Positions 39,974 to 48,756 of a DNA stretch of 64,000 nt are shown piece after piece. The notes below the pieces were generated by a model. It was not told the DNA's origin. It did not search any database and saw nothing but the letters and a program-made list of their open reading frames with translations. The position numbers and the translations under genes were made by a program. The DNA comes from Deinococcus radiopugnans ATCC 19172 (lineage in GTDB: Bacteria > Deinococcota > Deinococci > Deinococcales > Deinococcaceae). How positions within the stretch are numbered: position 1 is the stretch's first letter; each line of letters opens with the position of its first letter. The DNA lies in assembly GCF_006335125.1 (NCBI RefSeq), contig NZ_VDMO01000005.1, positions 164,386-228,385 on the forward strand. Direction: 5' to 3'.

Positions 39974-40651
39974 GTGTCCATTCCCGCCGTTGCCTACTAC
40001 CGCGTTTCCACCCAGAAGCAGGGCCAGTCCGGCCTCGGTCTGGAGGCCCAGCAGGCGGCTGTGCTCGCCCACGCCCGCGTCCAGGGCCTGAGCGTGGTGG
40101 CCGAGTTCACCGAGATCGAGACCGGCACCCGCAAGCGGCATCGCCCTCAGCTGGAGGCTGCCCTGACACAGACCCGCCGGATGGGTGGTGTGCTGCTGAT
40201 CGCCAAGCTGGACCGCTTGGCGCGCAATGTCGCGTTTGTCGCCAGCTTGATGGAGTCGGGCGTGAGATTTACCGCTGTAGACATGCCCGAGGCCGATAAT
40301 CTAACCATCCACGTCATGGCGGCCGTTGCCGAGCGCGAGGCGGCATTGATCTCGCAGCGCACCCGCGCCGCGCTGGCGGCGAGAAAGGCAAGAGGGCTGA
40401 CTCTGGGCAAGGCAGCGAATCTGACCGACAAGGCACGGGCCGCCGGCGCGGCCGCGACACGCGCCGCGGCGCTGCAGGCGATGAAGCCTGCTGCGGCGTA
40501 CGCTGGCTCACTGCGGGGGCAGGGGCGCAGCCTGCGGCAGATTGCCCTGGCCTTGGAAGAAGGCGGGTTTTCCACCCGCGCCGGCGGCCCGTGGTCAGCA
40601 GAGCAGGTCAGGCGTCTGCTCAGCCGCACGGAAGCGCCGCAGCGGCACTGA
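39974..40651 (+). CDS. Serine recombinase (resolvase/invertase family)
   Basis: A 225-residue protein. The catalytic Ser12 lies in A-Y-Y-R-V-S-T, with the arginine motif I-A-K-L-D-R-L-A-R-N and the E-helix following. The C-terminal 50 residues are the HTH part (S-L-R-Q-I-A-L-A-L-E-E-G-G-F). GTG at 39974 begins right before the fold and fits a leaderless promoter. Upstream in-frame ATG codons would add an unlikely tail. A fragment of a related gene lies at 44312-44431. Confidence 0.88.
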   Translation: MSIPAVAYYRVSTQKQGQSGLGLEAQQAAVLAHARVQGLSVVAEFTEIETGTRKRHRPQLEAALTQTRRMGGVLLIAKLDRLARNVAFVASLMESGVRFTAVDMPEADNLTIHVMAAVAEREAALISQRTRAALAARKARGLTLGKAANLTDKARAAGAAATRAAALQAMKPAAAYAGSLRGQGRSLRQIALALEEGGFSTRAGGPWSAEQVRRLLSRTEAPQRH

Positions 40652-40829
40652 TGCCTGCCCAGCAATTCCGGCGAAAGTCCCGTGAGAAAGGCGCCGCTGC
40701 ACATTTGCTCTGCATGGCTTCTTGGTGCGCCATGAGGAGGGCCGATGATCAAGTCGGAACGGCGCGGCAGCTCCAGACCAAGGACCCTGAAAATCCAATC
40801 AGCGGCCGCCTTCGGAGCTTGAAGCAGGC

Positions 40830-41312
40830 CTATTTCAGCAGGAAAGATTTGAGGCCATCGGGTGTCAGCGCCAGACTCATTCCCCTGGAGCCGTCCATTC
40901 CGAGCACGCCGGCAAAGCTGCCCGCACTGGTGAACACCGCGCTGGTCCCTTCAGGGTTGTACAGCGCCCGCTTGCCAGAGGCCGAAAAGAAATTGATGAC
41001 CCCGGCCCCGTTCTCAGCGTAGTAGCCGACGTATCTGCCCACCTGAAGCAGCCGGTTGCTGCCGCTGCGGGTGTTCTTGAAGTTGTTCGGCGAGTTGGCA
41101 AAGTTCGACGGCGAGTTCTTGAAGTTCGAGGCGCTGTTGCTGAAGTTGCTGATCGAATTGCTGAACTTGGACGGCGAGTTGGCGTAGTTGTTGGGCGACA
41201 GGGTGTACGGCAGCGACGCGGCGTCGATGATCACCACGGGCAGATCGGCCAGCGCGCTGCTCGAGATCGCCAGAATCAACACACCCCACAGCCTGCGTGA
41301 ACTTTTCGGCAT
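40830..41312 (-). CDS. Secreted protein with N-S-x-S-N-F heptad repeats (160 aa)
   Basis: A signal peptide (L-W-G-V-L-I-L-A-I-S-S-S-A-L-A) is followed by about six heptads of the form N-S-x-S-N-F-x, from N-N-Y-A-N-S to N-N-F-K-N-T. After that comes a beta-rich domain (V-G-Y-Y-A-E-N-G-A-G-V-I-N-F-F, then three similar strand pairs). It should be periplasmic or surface exposed. I recall other bacterial proteins with such repeats, but no function. TATGCT lies six bases before the ATG. Confidence 0.7.
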   Translation of the reverse strand: MPKSSRRLWGVLILAISSSALADLPVVIIDAASLPYTLSPNNYANSPSKFSNSISNFSNSASNFKNSPSNFANSPNNFKNTRSGSNRLLQVGRYVGYYAENGAGVINFFSASGKRALYNPEGTSAVFTSAGSFAGVLGMDGSRGMSLALTPDGLKSFLLK

Positions 41313-41362
41313 GCGCTGAGCATACTGCGGCGGTCCCCCGGGTGACGTTTTCAAGGGGGCGC

Positions 41363-41701
41363 TCACGGGGTCCGGGTTGGCGTGACCCGCGCCGCCCGGC
41401 GTCCCAGGCTGCCCTTCAGGCGACGGGCCACGGCGCCCGCGCAACCCCGGCAGGTCAGCGGTCCGGTGACCTGCGGAGCTTCGGCGTAGACCCTCGGCCC
41501 ACGCCCGCACAGGGCAGCCCCGTCCGAGAGCCGCACCAGGTGGGTGACGCCGCCAGGTGCCAGTTGAAAGGCATGCGGTTCTTTCAGGTGATGCCGGGCA
41601 GCGATCTCGCGGCACGCCTGGTCAAAGGGCAGATCAGCCAGGTCGGTGTGCTGCGGAGCTGTGCGCGCGCGCAGCGCGGCGGAGGAGCGGGGTGCGGCCA
41701 T
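41363..41701 (-). CDS. Small hypothetical protein with C-terminal Cys pair (112 aa)
   Basis: The central part (G-V-T-H-L-V-R-L-S-D-G-A-A-L-C-G-R) and L-T-C-R-G-C look like a small zinc-binding or regulatory fold. The N-terminus may start later, since the first 20 residues are low-complexity. No family was recognised. Confidence 0.5.
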   Translation of the reverse strand: MAAPRSSAALRARTAPQHTDLADLPFDQACREIAARHHLKEPHAFQLAPGGVTHLVRLSDGAALCGRGPRVYAEAPQVTGPLTCRGCAGAVARRLKGSLGRRAARVTPTRTP

Positions 41702-41805
41702 GGCTCAGCAGGCTAGCGCTTGGCCGCCTCGCTCAAGACTGTGGGAATTGACGCGTTGGTTACAAAAAGGCAAGGTACGCTGCGCTCTAGGGCGCAAGAG
41801 GCGTT

Positions 41806-42290
41806 ATGAAGCGAACTGTTCTGGCCGGTACGCTCGCCCTCACCCTCTCGGCCTGCAGGTGGCGCAGGCGCAGGACATGGCCCCGGTGACCCCTGAGCTG
41901 TGTGAAGGGCTGATTCGCCGTCTGGCCGACGCTATTGTCGCGACCATCTTGCTGGACAGAAATGACGCCACCCAGGTGTATTTCGTAACGCGCAACTTGG
42001 CGTGCCGGCGGGTCAGCGAAGGGGACTATCGTTCGCGGATTTTGATTCGCAAGTACAACTTCATGGTGGAGCAGGCACGCAATTTTAATATCGACGCCTT
42101 GCCGGAAGCCGCCCAGGAATTGATCAACCAGAACAACGCCTCTGACCGCTTTACCGGCTGCTGGAAGACCATCACCCAGAATGTGGGCGTGGTTAGTCAA
42201 AATCTCGAGCGCGCGATTCAGATCGTGGTCGAGGACAACCTGCGCTGGAAGGCCCTGCTCCGGGGAACTGCTTGTGTTCCCTGGAGCGCA
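41806..42290 (+). pseudogene. Secreted protein gene with frameshift in the signal peptide
   Basis: ATG at 41806 gives M-K-R-T-V-L-A-G-T-L-A-L-T-L-S, the start of a signal peptide. The frame then runs into arginines and a stop. One frame over, from about 41860, L-Q-V-A-Q-A-Q-D-M-A-P-V-T-P-E-L continues as a clean 130-residue helical protein. Adding one base rejoins them with a cleavage site A-Q-A. The homologous part ends near V-V-E-D-N-L-R-W at 42246, and what follows to 42528 is unassigned. A sequencing error is an alternative. Confidence 0.55.
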
Positions 42291-42528
42291 CCAAGGCGTG
42301 GCGGTAGAGCGTTTTGCGCTGCGCCCACAGGTTCTGGCTCGGCTGTTGAGTTCGCGCTCCCCCGGGCTGGGGGCTGGCGATCTCGAGCGGCACCTCCAGC
42401 AGCATCAGGGTGACGCTCTGGGTCCGGTGGTCGATCGGGTGGCTCTCGAAGCGCACCCCAACAACCCGCAGTCTCTGGAACGCAGTCTTCGCTTTGGCTG
42501 CTCCCGCACACGTTGATCACAACCTTGC

Positions 42529-43863
42529 TCAGGAGCGGCCGGCAAAATCGTCTTGCTCCTGCTGCAACTGGCGCTGGAGCGCCTGGCGCCGTCGCTCCTT
42601 GAGCTCGCGCCGCAGGTCGGTCGCCGTGCGTCCTGAACGCAGCGTCACCAGCACGCAGCTCCCCGGATAGTGCAGGCTCTCGCTGAATTCAACCGTCCAG
42701 CCGGCCTGCCGCAGCGGCCCGTAGGCCGCGTTGCTCTGCAGTCGGGCGACCGTGTCGTATGGTTCGCTGGTCAGCACCAGGTGGCCGCTGCCGTCCTTCC
42801 ACAGCCGGGTGTGGTCGAGTTTCAGTTCAGGCGACAGGGTTTTGAGCAGGTCGCTGACCACGCTGGTCTGGACCGGGCCCCTGACTGGCCGCTGCCCGCT
42901 CTGCTGGCGGTACGCCTGGTATCGCGCGTCCCGGCGGCTGGCGTGCACCCTGAGCAGCTGGTGGTACGCGGCTCTTTCGCTGCTGGTGGGCTGATGGTCC
43001 GCCCGCGTGCGGAGTGAGCTGAGTTCGGCGTGCATCTCGGCGCGGTTGCTGCTGACGTGGTAAATCACGGCGCCGGTCCACCCATAGCGGTCCAAAACCG
43101 CGGCCGCGTCTTCTTGATGTCCCAGGCCCAACGTGATTGTCAGGTCGCTGCTGCGCCAGCGCCATTCCTGGCGCAGCAGCGACAGATGCTGGTCTGAGGG
43201 AGCATGGACCACTAGGTCGCGGCGGTGTTCCAGGGTCGTCTCGTCTTGCAGGGCGCGGGTGGTGGCCTGTGGTCCCTGGACTGCGGTGTCGATTCCACGG
43301 CCCAGCACCTGTGGACCGTCGCCGGGCAGCACCTGGCGTTCTCTGCTGGCGTCCATCACGGTGACCCGGTCGTAGCCCAGGTGCTCGCTGAGCGGGTAGC
43401 GGGCCGCCTCGTGACGCGCCAGACACCGCAGCGCCGCGGCGACCCGTACAGGGTCGTCTCCGGTCACCGCTCGGATCTGAGCCTGGCGGTCGCGGGGGCG
43501 CGCCTGAATCTCGTGGTCGCGGCGGACCAGGGCTTCAGCTGCCAGGGCTGTTCCGGCAAAGGCGGCGGCGTCCACGCAGGCCAGCAGTTGCTGGCCCAGC
43601 TGATCCTGGACGCTCTGCGGCAGCTCACCGAGGAACTGCCCGGCGCGTGCGCCGGCTCCTGGCAGATCAAAAGCCAGCGGCCGGCCCTGGCGCAGCAGGC
43701 CCGCGGCTGTGTTCCAATCGTGGTAGCCCAGAAAGCGCGCGGTGAGCTCCAGGGTGTGGCCATGACTCAGGATGCGCAGCACTTCGAGTCCGCGCTTCGT
43801 GTGTGCGGCGGCGCGCAGGGTGTTCGCAGCTGCCTTGAGCTGCTCGGTGGATATCACGGGCAT
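42529..43863 (-). CDS. Plasmid-type protein with glyoxalase-related N-terminal domain (444 aa)
   Basis: The first 70 residues (L-R-A-A-A-H-T-K, G-H-T-L-E-L-T-A-R-F-L-G-Y-H-D-W-N-T-A) match the small N-terminal domain often annotated as glyoxalase-related on plasmids. The rest is helical and unrecognised, ending in a basic Gln-rich coil. It is probably an accessory of plasmid or conjugative DNA. Role unknown. Confidence 0.65.
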   Translation of the reverse strand: MPVISTEQLKAAANTLRAAAHTKRGLEVLRILSHGHTLELTARFLGYHDWNTAAGLLRQGRPLAFDLPGAGARAGQFLGELPQSVQDQLGQQLLACVDAAAFAGTALAAEALVRRDHEIQARPRDRQAQIRAVTGDDPVRVAAALRCLARHEAARYPLSEHLGYDRVTVMDASRERQVLPGDGPQVLGRGIDTAVQGPQATTRALQDETTLEHRRDLVVHAPSDQHLSLLRQEWRWRSSDLTITLGLGHQEDAAAVLDRYGWTGAVIYHVSSNRAEMHAELSSLRTRADHQPTSSERAAYHQLLRVHASRRDARYQAYRQQSGQRPVRGPVQTSVVSDLLKTLSPELKLDHTRLWKDGSGHLVLTSEPYDTVARLQSNAAYGPLRQAGWTVEFSESLHYPGSCVLVTLRSGRTATDLRRELKERRRQALQRQLQQEQDDFAGRS

Positions 43864-44311
43864 GGGAGACCTCCGTCAAGAAGACGAGTCCAACTCTGTG
43901 AAGCGCTCGCGTTAGAACAGAGTGGGCTCACCTTAGTACGGGGGAATCCGAACAACGGGGCTGCGCGCATCTCGTGGGTTGCCTTGACCACCGCCTCTGG
44001 AGAGGCGGTTGCGAGCCAGCAGGCGCAACCCGAAAACCGCCGTTAGTGTATGCCGCACGTGCACTGGGTGGCAAGGGGCGGGCACGCTTCCAAGTGTGAA
44101 TCAAGGCCCAGGCCACTCCGTCTTGCCATGGTGCTCCCACACATCGACGGGCAATGGCGCCGGGCGCTGTGGAACGGCAGCACTGGTGAGTCCGTGCTCC
44201 CGTGCAGGCAACGTACAGGCAATGGGTGGCAAGGGCGTTCCAACTTCCCCATCTGGCTGAAGACGCATCCGGACAGTCTGCTGAAGGCACTTGGCGCTGC
44301 AGCGACGCTGC
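43864..44311. other. Intergenic stretch
   Basis: No gene is supported. CGCCTCT-GG-AGAGGCG near 43990 is a small perfect hairpin. The rest has only unconvincing frames. Confidence 0.35.
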
Positions 44312-44431
44312 CTGCGGCAGACTGTCCGCGCCCTGGAAAAGGGCGAGTTCTCTACCCGCGCCGGCGGCCCCTGGTCGGCTGAGCAGGTCAGGCGTCTGCT
44401 CAACCGCACGGAGGCGACGCGAGCCCCCTGA
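44312..44431 (+). pseudogene. 3' fragment of a serine recombinase gene
   Basis: It reads L-R-Q-T-V-R-A-L-E-K-G-E-F-S-T-R followed by A-G-G-P-W-S-A-E-Q-V-R-R-L-L-N-R-T-E-A-T, almost the same as the end of the recombinase at 39974-40651. The upstream part is missing. The DNA from 44432 to 44746 contains no gene I can support. Confidence 0.75.
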
Positions 44432-44746
44432 CGTCGGAGGGACCCTGCGTTCAGGGGCCGGGGCTGAGGCCAGACCGCCCCGGCAACCCGGAACCGGGTC
44501 AGCGGCCGAGTGGCGGACCGGAGCGGGGGCACAGGCTGAAGCGGACTCCCCCAGGTCCCGACTGGGCAAGTTAGTGCGTATGCAATAGGGCAGGGCTCAA
44601 GCCAAAGCCTAGCCGCGCTCTGGCTTCCAGATCACCTGGAGGCGGCCGGCCACCAGGGGGGTCCGTCGCCCTCCACGGTGACGCGAACCTTCCCGGTTAG
44701 TTGAGGGCAGGACTGTGATTGGATCTGGCCACATGTAGGTGACAGC

Positions 44747-46000
44747 TCAGCGGCGCGACCAGCTGCTGCACACGGCCCGCCAGACGGTCACGGTGCGCGC
44801 GATCAGGACCCGCAACAGGCCTACGCTCCGGACGACGGATGGGAACTGCAGCGGCGCCGCTGCTGCGGCCGCGTCACCGGTGATCCGGACCGGGTCAGGC
44901 TCGGTCGAACCGTAGGACACGGCGCGCGGAACCGGCGTACTTCCTGGCGCACTCACAGAAACCGGGGCACCAGGGCTCTGGGGGCCACCCTGGTCGGTGG
45001 GCTGAGGCGCACTCGCGCCAGGCACGGGCGCAGCAGGCAGCTGATTGCCCCCGGGGGGCAGCCTGGGCAGGTGCCCTGACCAGACAGTCCGGGGCAGCCT
45101 CGACAGGCCGAGCTGTTTGCAGGCGGCCAGGGCCTCGTCGAGCAGCCTCTCGGCATGCAGGTAGGCTGGATGCTGAGGACCATGCGCCCGGAACTCCTGT
45201 GCGCCGGCCAGTGCAGGCTTGCGCAGGTATTCCAGCACTTCCTTGAGGTCTTCCAGGGTCTCGCCCACCTCCTGCTGGTACACAATTTGGCTTTTGACAA
45301 TCACGCCAGATGGCGTGGTTGTCTCGAAGGATTTGGGAACAAGCGTGCCCCGTGGCACCATCAGATGCACGTGCAGGCCGCCCTTTTTCTTCCTTTTACC
45401 CCGTTCAAGGCTGCACTGATACGGCACCGCTATGTCCACGGCCGCAGTTTTGCCCACGGCCAAGGTTTTGAGCAGGGCCGCGATTTTGAGCACGGCCGCG
45501 AATATGAGCAGATCCGTGATGTGGGCGCGGACGGCCGCGACAACAAGCGGGAGATGCGGGTTGTCCCCGGCCCCGTGGATTGTCAAGACAAACACATCCC
45601 ATTTGGAGGTAACCGCCCACATACGCTGGGCGATCTCCTCAACGCTCTGTTCAACCTGCGAGGGATGTCGACGCAGCTGGTCGCGCGCATAGCGCTTTAG
45701 AGGGATCCGGCGGTACCCGGTCCTGGTCCGGGACGGGGCCGCCGTCGCCGCGCCTGGCTGGGGCCGCTGGGAGGTCGGAGCCGCCGCTGGGCAAGGGTTG
45801 ACCCCGGTGTGGGGCGACACGTGGACAGTGCCCTGGCCCGCCGGGGCAGGCCCGACAACCTGACTCGTTGCTCCAGTGTGGCGGGACTGTGTCTCCCGGC
45901 CCGTCATCAGGCCTGATGACAGTCTCTGAAGGGCCAGCACGCACTGGCGTCCGACCCAATAGGTCAGCTGCAGTATGGGGCGAGACAGGGCGGACAGCAT
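44747..46000 (-). CDS. HUH-type rolling-circle Rep-like protein
   Basis: A 417-residue protein. D-V-F-V-L-T-I (135-141) is a typical Rep strand, G-G-L-H210-V-H212-L-M-V is the HUH motif, and E-V-L-E-Y258-L-R-K-P matches the catalytic Tyr-x-x-Lys of rolling-circle initiators. A proline-rich N-terminus (40-95) and C-terminus (310-360) flank the core. Between motifs, residues 165-190 are encoded by 18-bp tandem repeats. It begins six bases after the HTH gene. Likely role: replication of the excised element. The family assignment rests on motifs alone. Confidence 0.6.
   Translation of the reverse strand: MLSALSRPILQLTYWVGRQCVLALQRLSSGLMTGRETQSRHTGATSQVVGPAPAGQGTVHVSPHTGVNPCPAAAPTSQRPQPGAATAAPSRTRTGYRRIPLKRYARDQLRRHPSQVEQSVEEIAQRMWAVTSKWDVFVLTIHGAGDNPHLPLVVAAVRAHITDLLIFAAVLKIAALLKTLAVGKTAAVDIAVPYQCSLERGKRKKKGGLHVHLMVPRGTLVPKSFETTTPSGVIVKSQIVYQQEVGETLEDLKEVLEYLRKPALAGAQEFRAHGPQHPAYLHAERLLDEALAACKQLGLSRLPRTVWSGHLPRLPPGGNQLPAAPVPGASAPQPTDQGGPQSPGAPVSVSAPGSTPVPRAVSYGSTEPDPVRITGDAAAAAAPLQFPSVVRSVGLLRVLIARTVTVWRAVCSSWSRR
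45437..45526. repeat. Tandem 18-bp repeats inside the Rep-like gene
   Basis: There are four clear units and one weak one, at 45437, 45455, 45473, 45491 and 45509, with consensus CACGGCCGCGATTTTGAG. Being a multiple of three, they encode six-residue repeats on either strand. Their size is typical of plasmid iterons, but their position within coding DNA may only reflect protein repetition. Confidence 0.8.
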
Positions 46001-46006
46001 CAGAGG

Positions 46007-46225
46007 TCAGGCGGCGTCGTCGTCCAGCACGTTTTCCAGCGCCTGGTTGCGGAAGGTCTCCAGCAACTGCAGCCGCGAGAATTTGTAGCCGTTGCCGAGG
46101 CGCAGGTGTGGCACGCGACCGGCCCGCGCCAGATCCAGCAGCTCGGCGGTACCGATACGCAGGAGGCGCGCGGCCTCAGCCGTTCCCAAAATTTCATCCT
46201 CTTGCTGCTTGATTTTTTGCAACAT
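46007..46225 (-). CDS. Excisionase-like helix-turn-helix protein
   Basis: I-L-G-T-A-E-A-A-R-L-L-R-I-G and V-P-H-L-R-L-G-N-G-Y-K-F-S give the winged-helix pattern of MerR/Xis-type binding domains. The start is uncertain. ATG at 46225 gives 72 residues, but the frame is open and plausibly coding back to 46339 (up to 110 residues), face to face with the XRE gene. It is followed at once by the Rep-like gene. Confidence 0.65.
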   Translation of the reverse strand: MLQKIKQQEDEILGTAEAARLLRIGTAELLDLARAGRVPHLRLGNGYKFSRLQLLETFRNQALENVLDDDAA

Positions 46226-46333
46226 CTGCGTCACGTCCTCCAGCAGACGAGGAATGCGAGTCAGGACTTCCAGATCTATCACCAGATGATGATAGACATG
46301 GAGCACGCCATTTGTCACCCCCCCCTGGTGATG

Positions 46334-46339
46334 TATCAT
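46334..46339 (+). promoter_or_regulatory. -10 box of the XRE repressor gene
   Basis: TATCAT sits six bases before the ATG at 46346, again the leaderless spacing. The region is shared with the divergent HTH gene, as in phage-like lysogeny switches. Confidence 0.5.
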
Positions 46340-46345
46340 AAGGTC

Positions 46346-47044
46346 ATGGAGAGCAATAATCTGAACGAATCCCGTCTGGGACCGAATCGATTTGATGAGC
46401 TTGACGCAAATGCGGCGGGCAACCTGATCCGCCGACGCCGAGAACAACTGGGTTTGTCGCTGGCAGATGTGGTGTCGCGGACTACCGTCTCTTCCCCCCA
46501 GTACCTGCACAAATTGGAACACGGTCTGGTACATGTGGGCCGGAGCAAGCATGTTGCGAGCCTGGCCATCGCCCTGGAACTGGACGGCGAGGACATCGCC
46601 GCGCTCAGCAACCGCACGCAGTCCATGTCCGTGGTCGACGTGCGTTACCCGACCGCGTTCCAGGTCCCCATCGTGTTGGCGGGAACTTACCCGAAGATCG
46701 GGGCCTACACGCTGGCGCGACGGCCTAACGAAGTGCAGGTGGTTGACACCACGCAGAAGGACCTGATCCCCGGCCGCCTCTACGTGATCGTAGGAGAAAA
46801 GCCCAAGACCGAAGCCCCCGTGGACAAACCGCCTGCGCAGGAGGGTGCTGTGGAAGAGAAGGCGACGGAATTGGACGCTGCGGAGAAGCAACGCCAGAAG
46901 GAGGATTTTGAAAAATTCGGTCATTGTGCCCGGGCCGTCGAGGCCACGGACGGTTCGATCCACTTCGTGACTGACGAGGGGATCTTCAGCTCTGAGGAGG
47001 TAAGGGTTTTTGGCCGCATCACTTTTGTGGCTCACCCCCAATGA
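46346..47044 (+). CDS. XRE-family repressor
   Basis: A 232-residue protein. Residues 20-75 form an XRE helix-turn-helix (I-R-R-R-R-E-Q-L-G-L-S-L-A-D-V, S-P-Q-Y-L-H-K-L-E-H-G). The C-terminal half resembles the beta fold of phage repressors (G-T-Y-P-K-I-G-A-Y), but no Ser/Lys peptidase dyad is evident, and a charged Glu/Lys linker precedes the last 45 residues. Start at 46346 chosen by the promoter and domain edge. Its stop overlaps the integrase start (ATGA), so the repressor and integrase are co-expressed. Confidence 0.82.
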   Translation: MESNNLNESRLGPNRFDELDANAAGNLIRRRREQLGLSLADVVSRTTVSSPQYLHKLEHGLVHVGRSKHVASLAIALELDGEDIAALSNRTQSMSVVDVRYPTAFQVPIVLAGTYPKIGAYTLARRPNEVQVVDTTQKDLIPGRLYVIVGEKPKTEAPVDKPPAQEGAVEEKATELDAAEKQRQKEDFEKFGHCARAVEATDGSIHFVTDEGIFSSEEVRVFGRITFVAHPQ

Positions 47045-48327
47045 GCAGCGCAGCCCGCGACAAAGCCCGGGCGCCCAATGGGAGTGTCTCGATCGTCAAG
47101 CGGATGGACGGCCGGTTTTCGCTGACGATCGAATTGCCCCGGGGGGCAGACGGCAAGCGTAACCGGCACCAGAGTACGCACCGGACCCGGCAGAAGGCGG
47201 AGGCGCGCGCCCGGAAGTTCAACTACGAGGTGGCGTCCCGCGCACCTGAGGCGCGAAGCGAGGTGACGGTGTCAGCCACGCTGCAACACTGGCTGCGTGA
47301 GCAGCCGCCCGGCGAGTACAGCACCCAGCTCAACCGGGCGTGGCTGGTCGCGCTGATTGAAAGCCATATCGGCGAACAGAAGCTCGTCAAGCTTCGTGAG
47401 GGCCACATCAAAGCATTTTTGCAGAATCTGGCAGCCGAGAAGAAGCCCAGCACCTGCGCCAAGGTGCTGCATGTGCTCCGGGCGGCCCTGCGGGGCGCAG
47501 TGCGCGACGGTCTGATCACGACCAATCCGGCTGACGACATCAGGCCTCCGACGCTGCATCACGAGGTCAAAGACGCCTGGAGCCGTGATGAAGTCCGGCG
47601 GATTATGCGTGCGGCACGGGACGGGGCCATGCCGGCGCTGATCCTGGTGGCCCTCAGCACCGGAGCACGCATCGGCGAGCTGGTGGGCGCGGGGTGGGAA
47701 GACTATGACCCCAGGGCAGGCACCCTGCACATCACAGAGACCGCGAAGCGCAGCGGCGGCAGGGGCAAGCCGAAGACGCATGCGGCCCGGCGAAAGCTCA
47801 AGTTGACGCCTCTCGTGCAGCGCGCCCTGGCCGCGCATCTGGAACAGGTGATTGAGCGCAAGCGACTGGCAGGACCGCTCTGGGGACAGAAGCGCATGGT
47901 TTCCGAAAAAGTGCGCGAGAAGCAGCGCCAGGCCGCGCGTGCGCGCTGGAATTCCAGCCTCCCCCAGGGTTGGATTCCGCGCCCGCCACCAGCTGTGGCT
48001 TACGAGCCCCTTTTCCCGACGAGTCACGGCACGCCGCTCAGCCCGCGAAATGTGCGGCGCGAGTGGGCGCGGGTTCTGGAAAAGGCCGATGTGAAGTACC
48101 GGGAGTTTCACGCCATCCGGGCCTCGTTCATCACCGCTGCGCTCGTGAACCGCGTGGTGAGCCTCAAGGACCTGCAAGATGTTGTCGGTCACACGTCGCC
48201 GGTCATGACGCTGCGCTATGCCCAGCGCAGCCAGGAGCGCCAGGCGCAGGTGATTCGGATGGCGAACGAAGAAATGGGGCTCGACGATGACGATGAGGAA
48301 GACAGGTCAACCACGCGATCGGCCTGA
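47041..48327 (+). CDS. int: Tyrosine site-specific integrase
   Basis: A 428-residue phage/ICE-type integrase with an N-terminal arm-binding domain (R-F-S-L-T-I-E-L-P-R), a SAM-like core domain and a catalytic domain. Catalytic residues are Arg in S-T-G-A-R-I-G-E-L, His and Arg in F-H-A-I-R-A-S, His in V-V-G-H-T-S and Tyr in L-R-Y-A-Q. An insertion rich in Arg/Gln (about 275-310) lies between. It ends 205 bases from the 3' end of tRNA-Ala, the likely attachment site. Confidence 0.93.
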   Translation: MSSAARDKARAPNGSVSIVKRMDGRFSLTIELPRGADGKRNRHQSTHRTRQKAEARARKFNYEVASRAPEARSEVTVSATLQHWLREQPPGEYSTQLNRAWLVALIESHIGEQKLVKLREGHIKAFLQNLAAEKKPSTCAKVLHVLRAALRGAVRDGLITTNPADDIRPPTLHHEVKDAWSRDEVRRIMRAARDGAMPALILVALSTGARIGELVGAGWEDYDPRAGTLHITETAKRSGGRGKPKTHAARRKLKLTPLVQRALAAHLEQVIERKRLAGPLWGQKRMVSEKVREKQRQAARARWNSSLPQGWIPRPPPAVAYEPLFPTSHGTPLSPRNVRREWARVLEKADVKYREFHAIRASFITAALVNRVVSLKDLQDVVGHTSPVMTLRYAQRSQERQAQVIRMANEEMGLDDDDEEDRSTTRSA

Positions 48328-48356
48328 CCTGGGTGGGCATCCAAGCGGCAATCATG

Positions 48357-48378
48357 GGCGTCGTCTTCGGGCGACGCC
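48357..48378 (+). terminator. Hairpin after the integrase gene
   Basis: GGCGTCG and CGACGCC pair around TCTTCGGG, 30 bases after the integrase stop. Only a weak T-stretch follows. Confidence 0.4.
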
Positions 48379-48501
48379 TTCGCGTCTGCCTATTAAGGAC
48401 GGCTTGTCCTCCTGGCTTCTTGACCCAGGGCTCGTCACCGCGACGCAGGGCAGAAGGAGTTGTCTGTCACTTGTCTGTCAAATTGAGCTACGATCGGAGG
48501 C

Positions 48502-48530
48502 AATAAAAAAAATGCCGTCTAGGACGGCAT
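48502..48530 (-). terminator. Terminator of the tRNA-Ala gene
   Basis: On the minus strand, AATGCCGTC, a short loop, GACGGCATT and a run of Ts follow the CCA end of the tRNA by two bases. Confidence 0.85.
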
Positions 48531-48532
48531 TC

Positions 48533-48607
<75 letters not shown>

Positions 48608-48756
48608 TCAGCGGGGCGCAGACTAGCAGACGCGGGGGCTGCATGACAAGAGGTGCCGCTGTGGCGAAGGCAGCAGGCGCGAGGGGACGTTGGCACCTGG
48701 GGTCGAATTGCAACACGGCGCCTCTCCTTTCCCAGTCTCCAGGGCAGTTGATGACC

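Noticed and set aside
46007..47041. 344-residue minus-strand frame
   Set aside because: Most of it is the antisense of the XRE gene. Only the last 72-110 residues look coding (excisionase-like).
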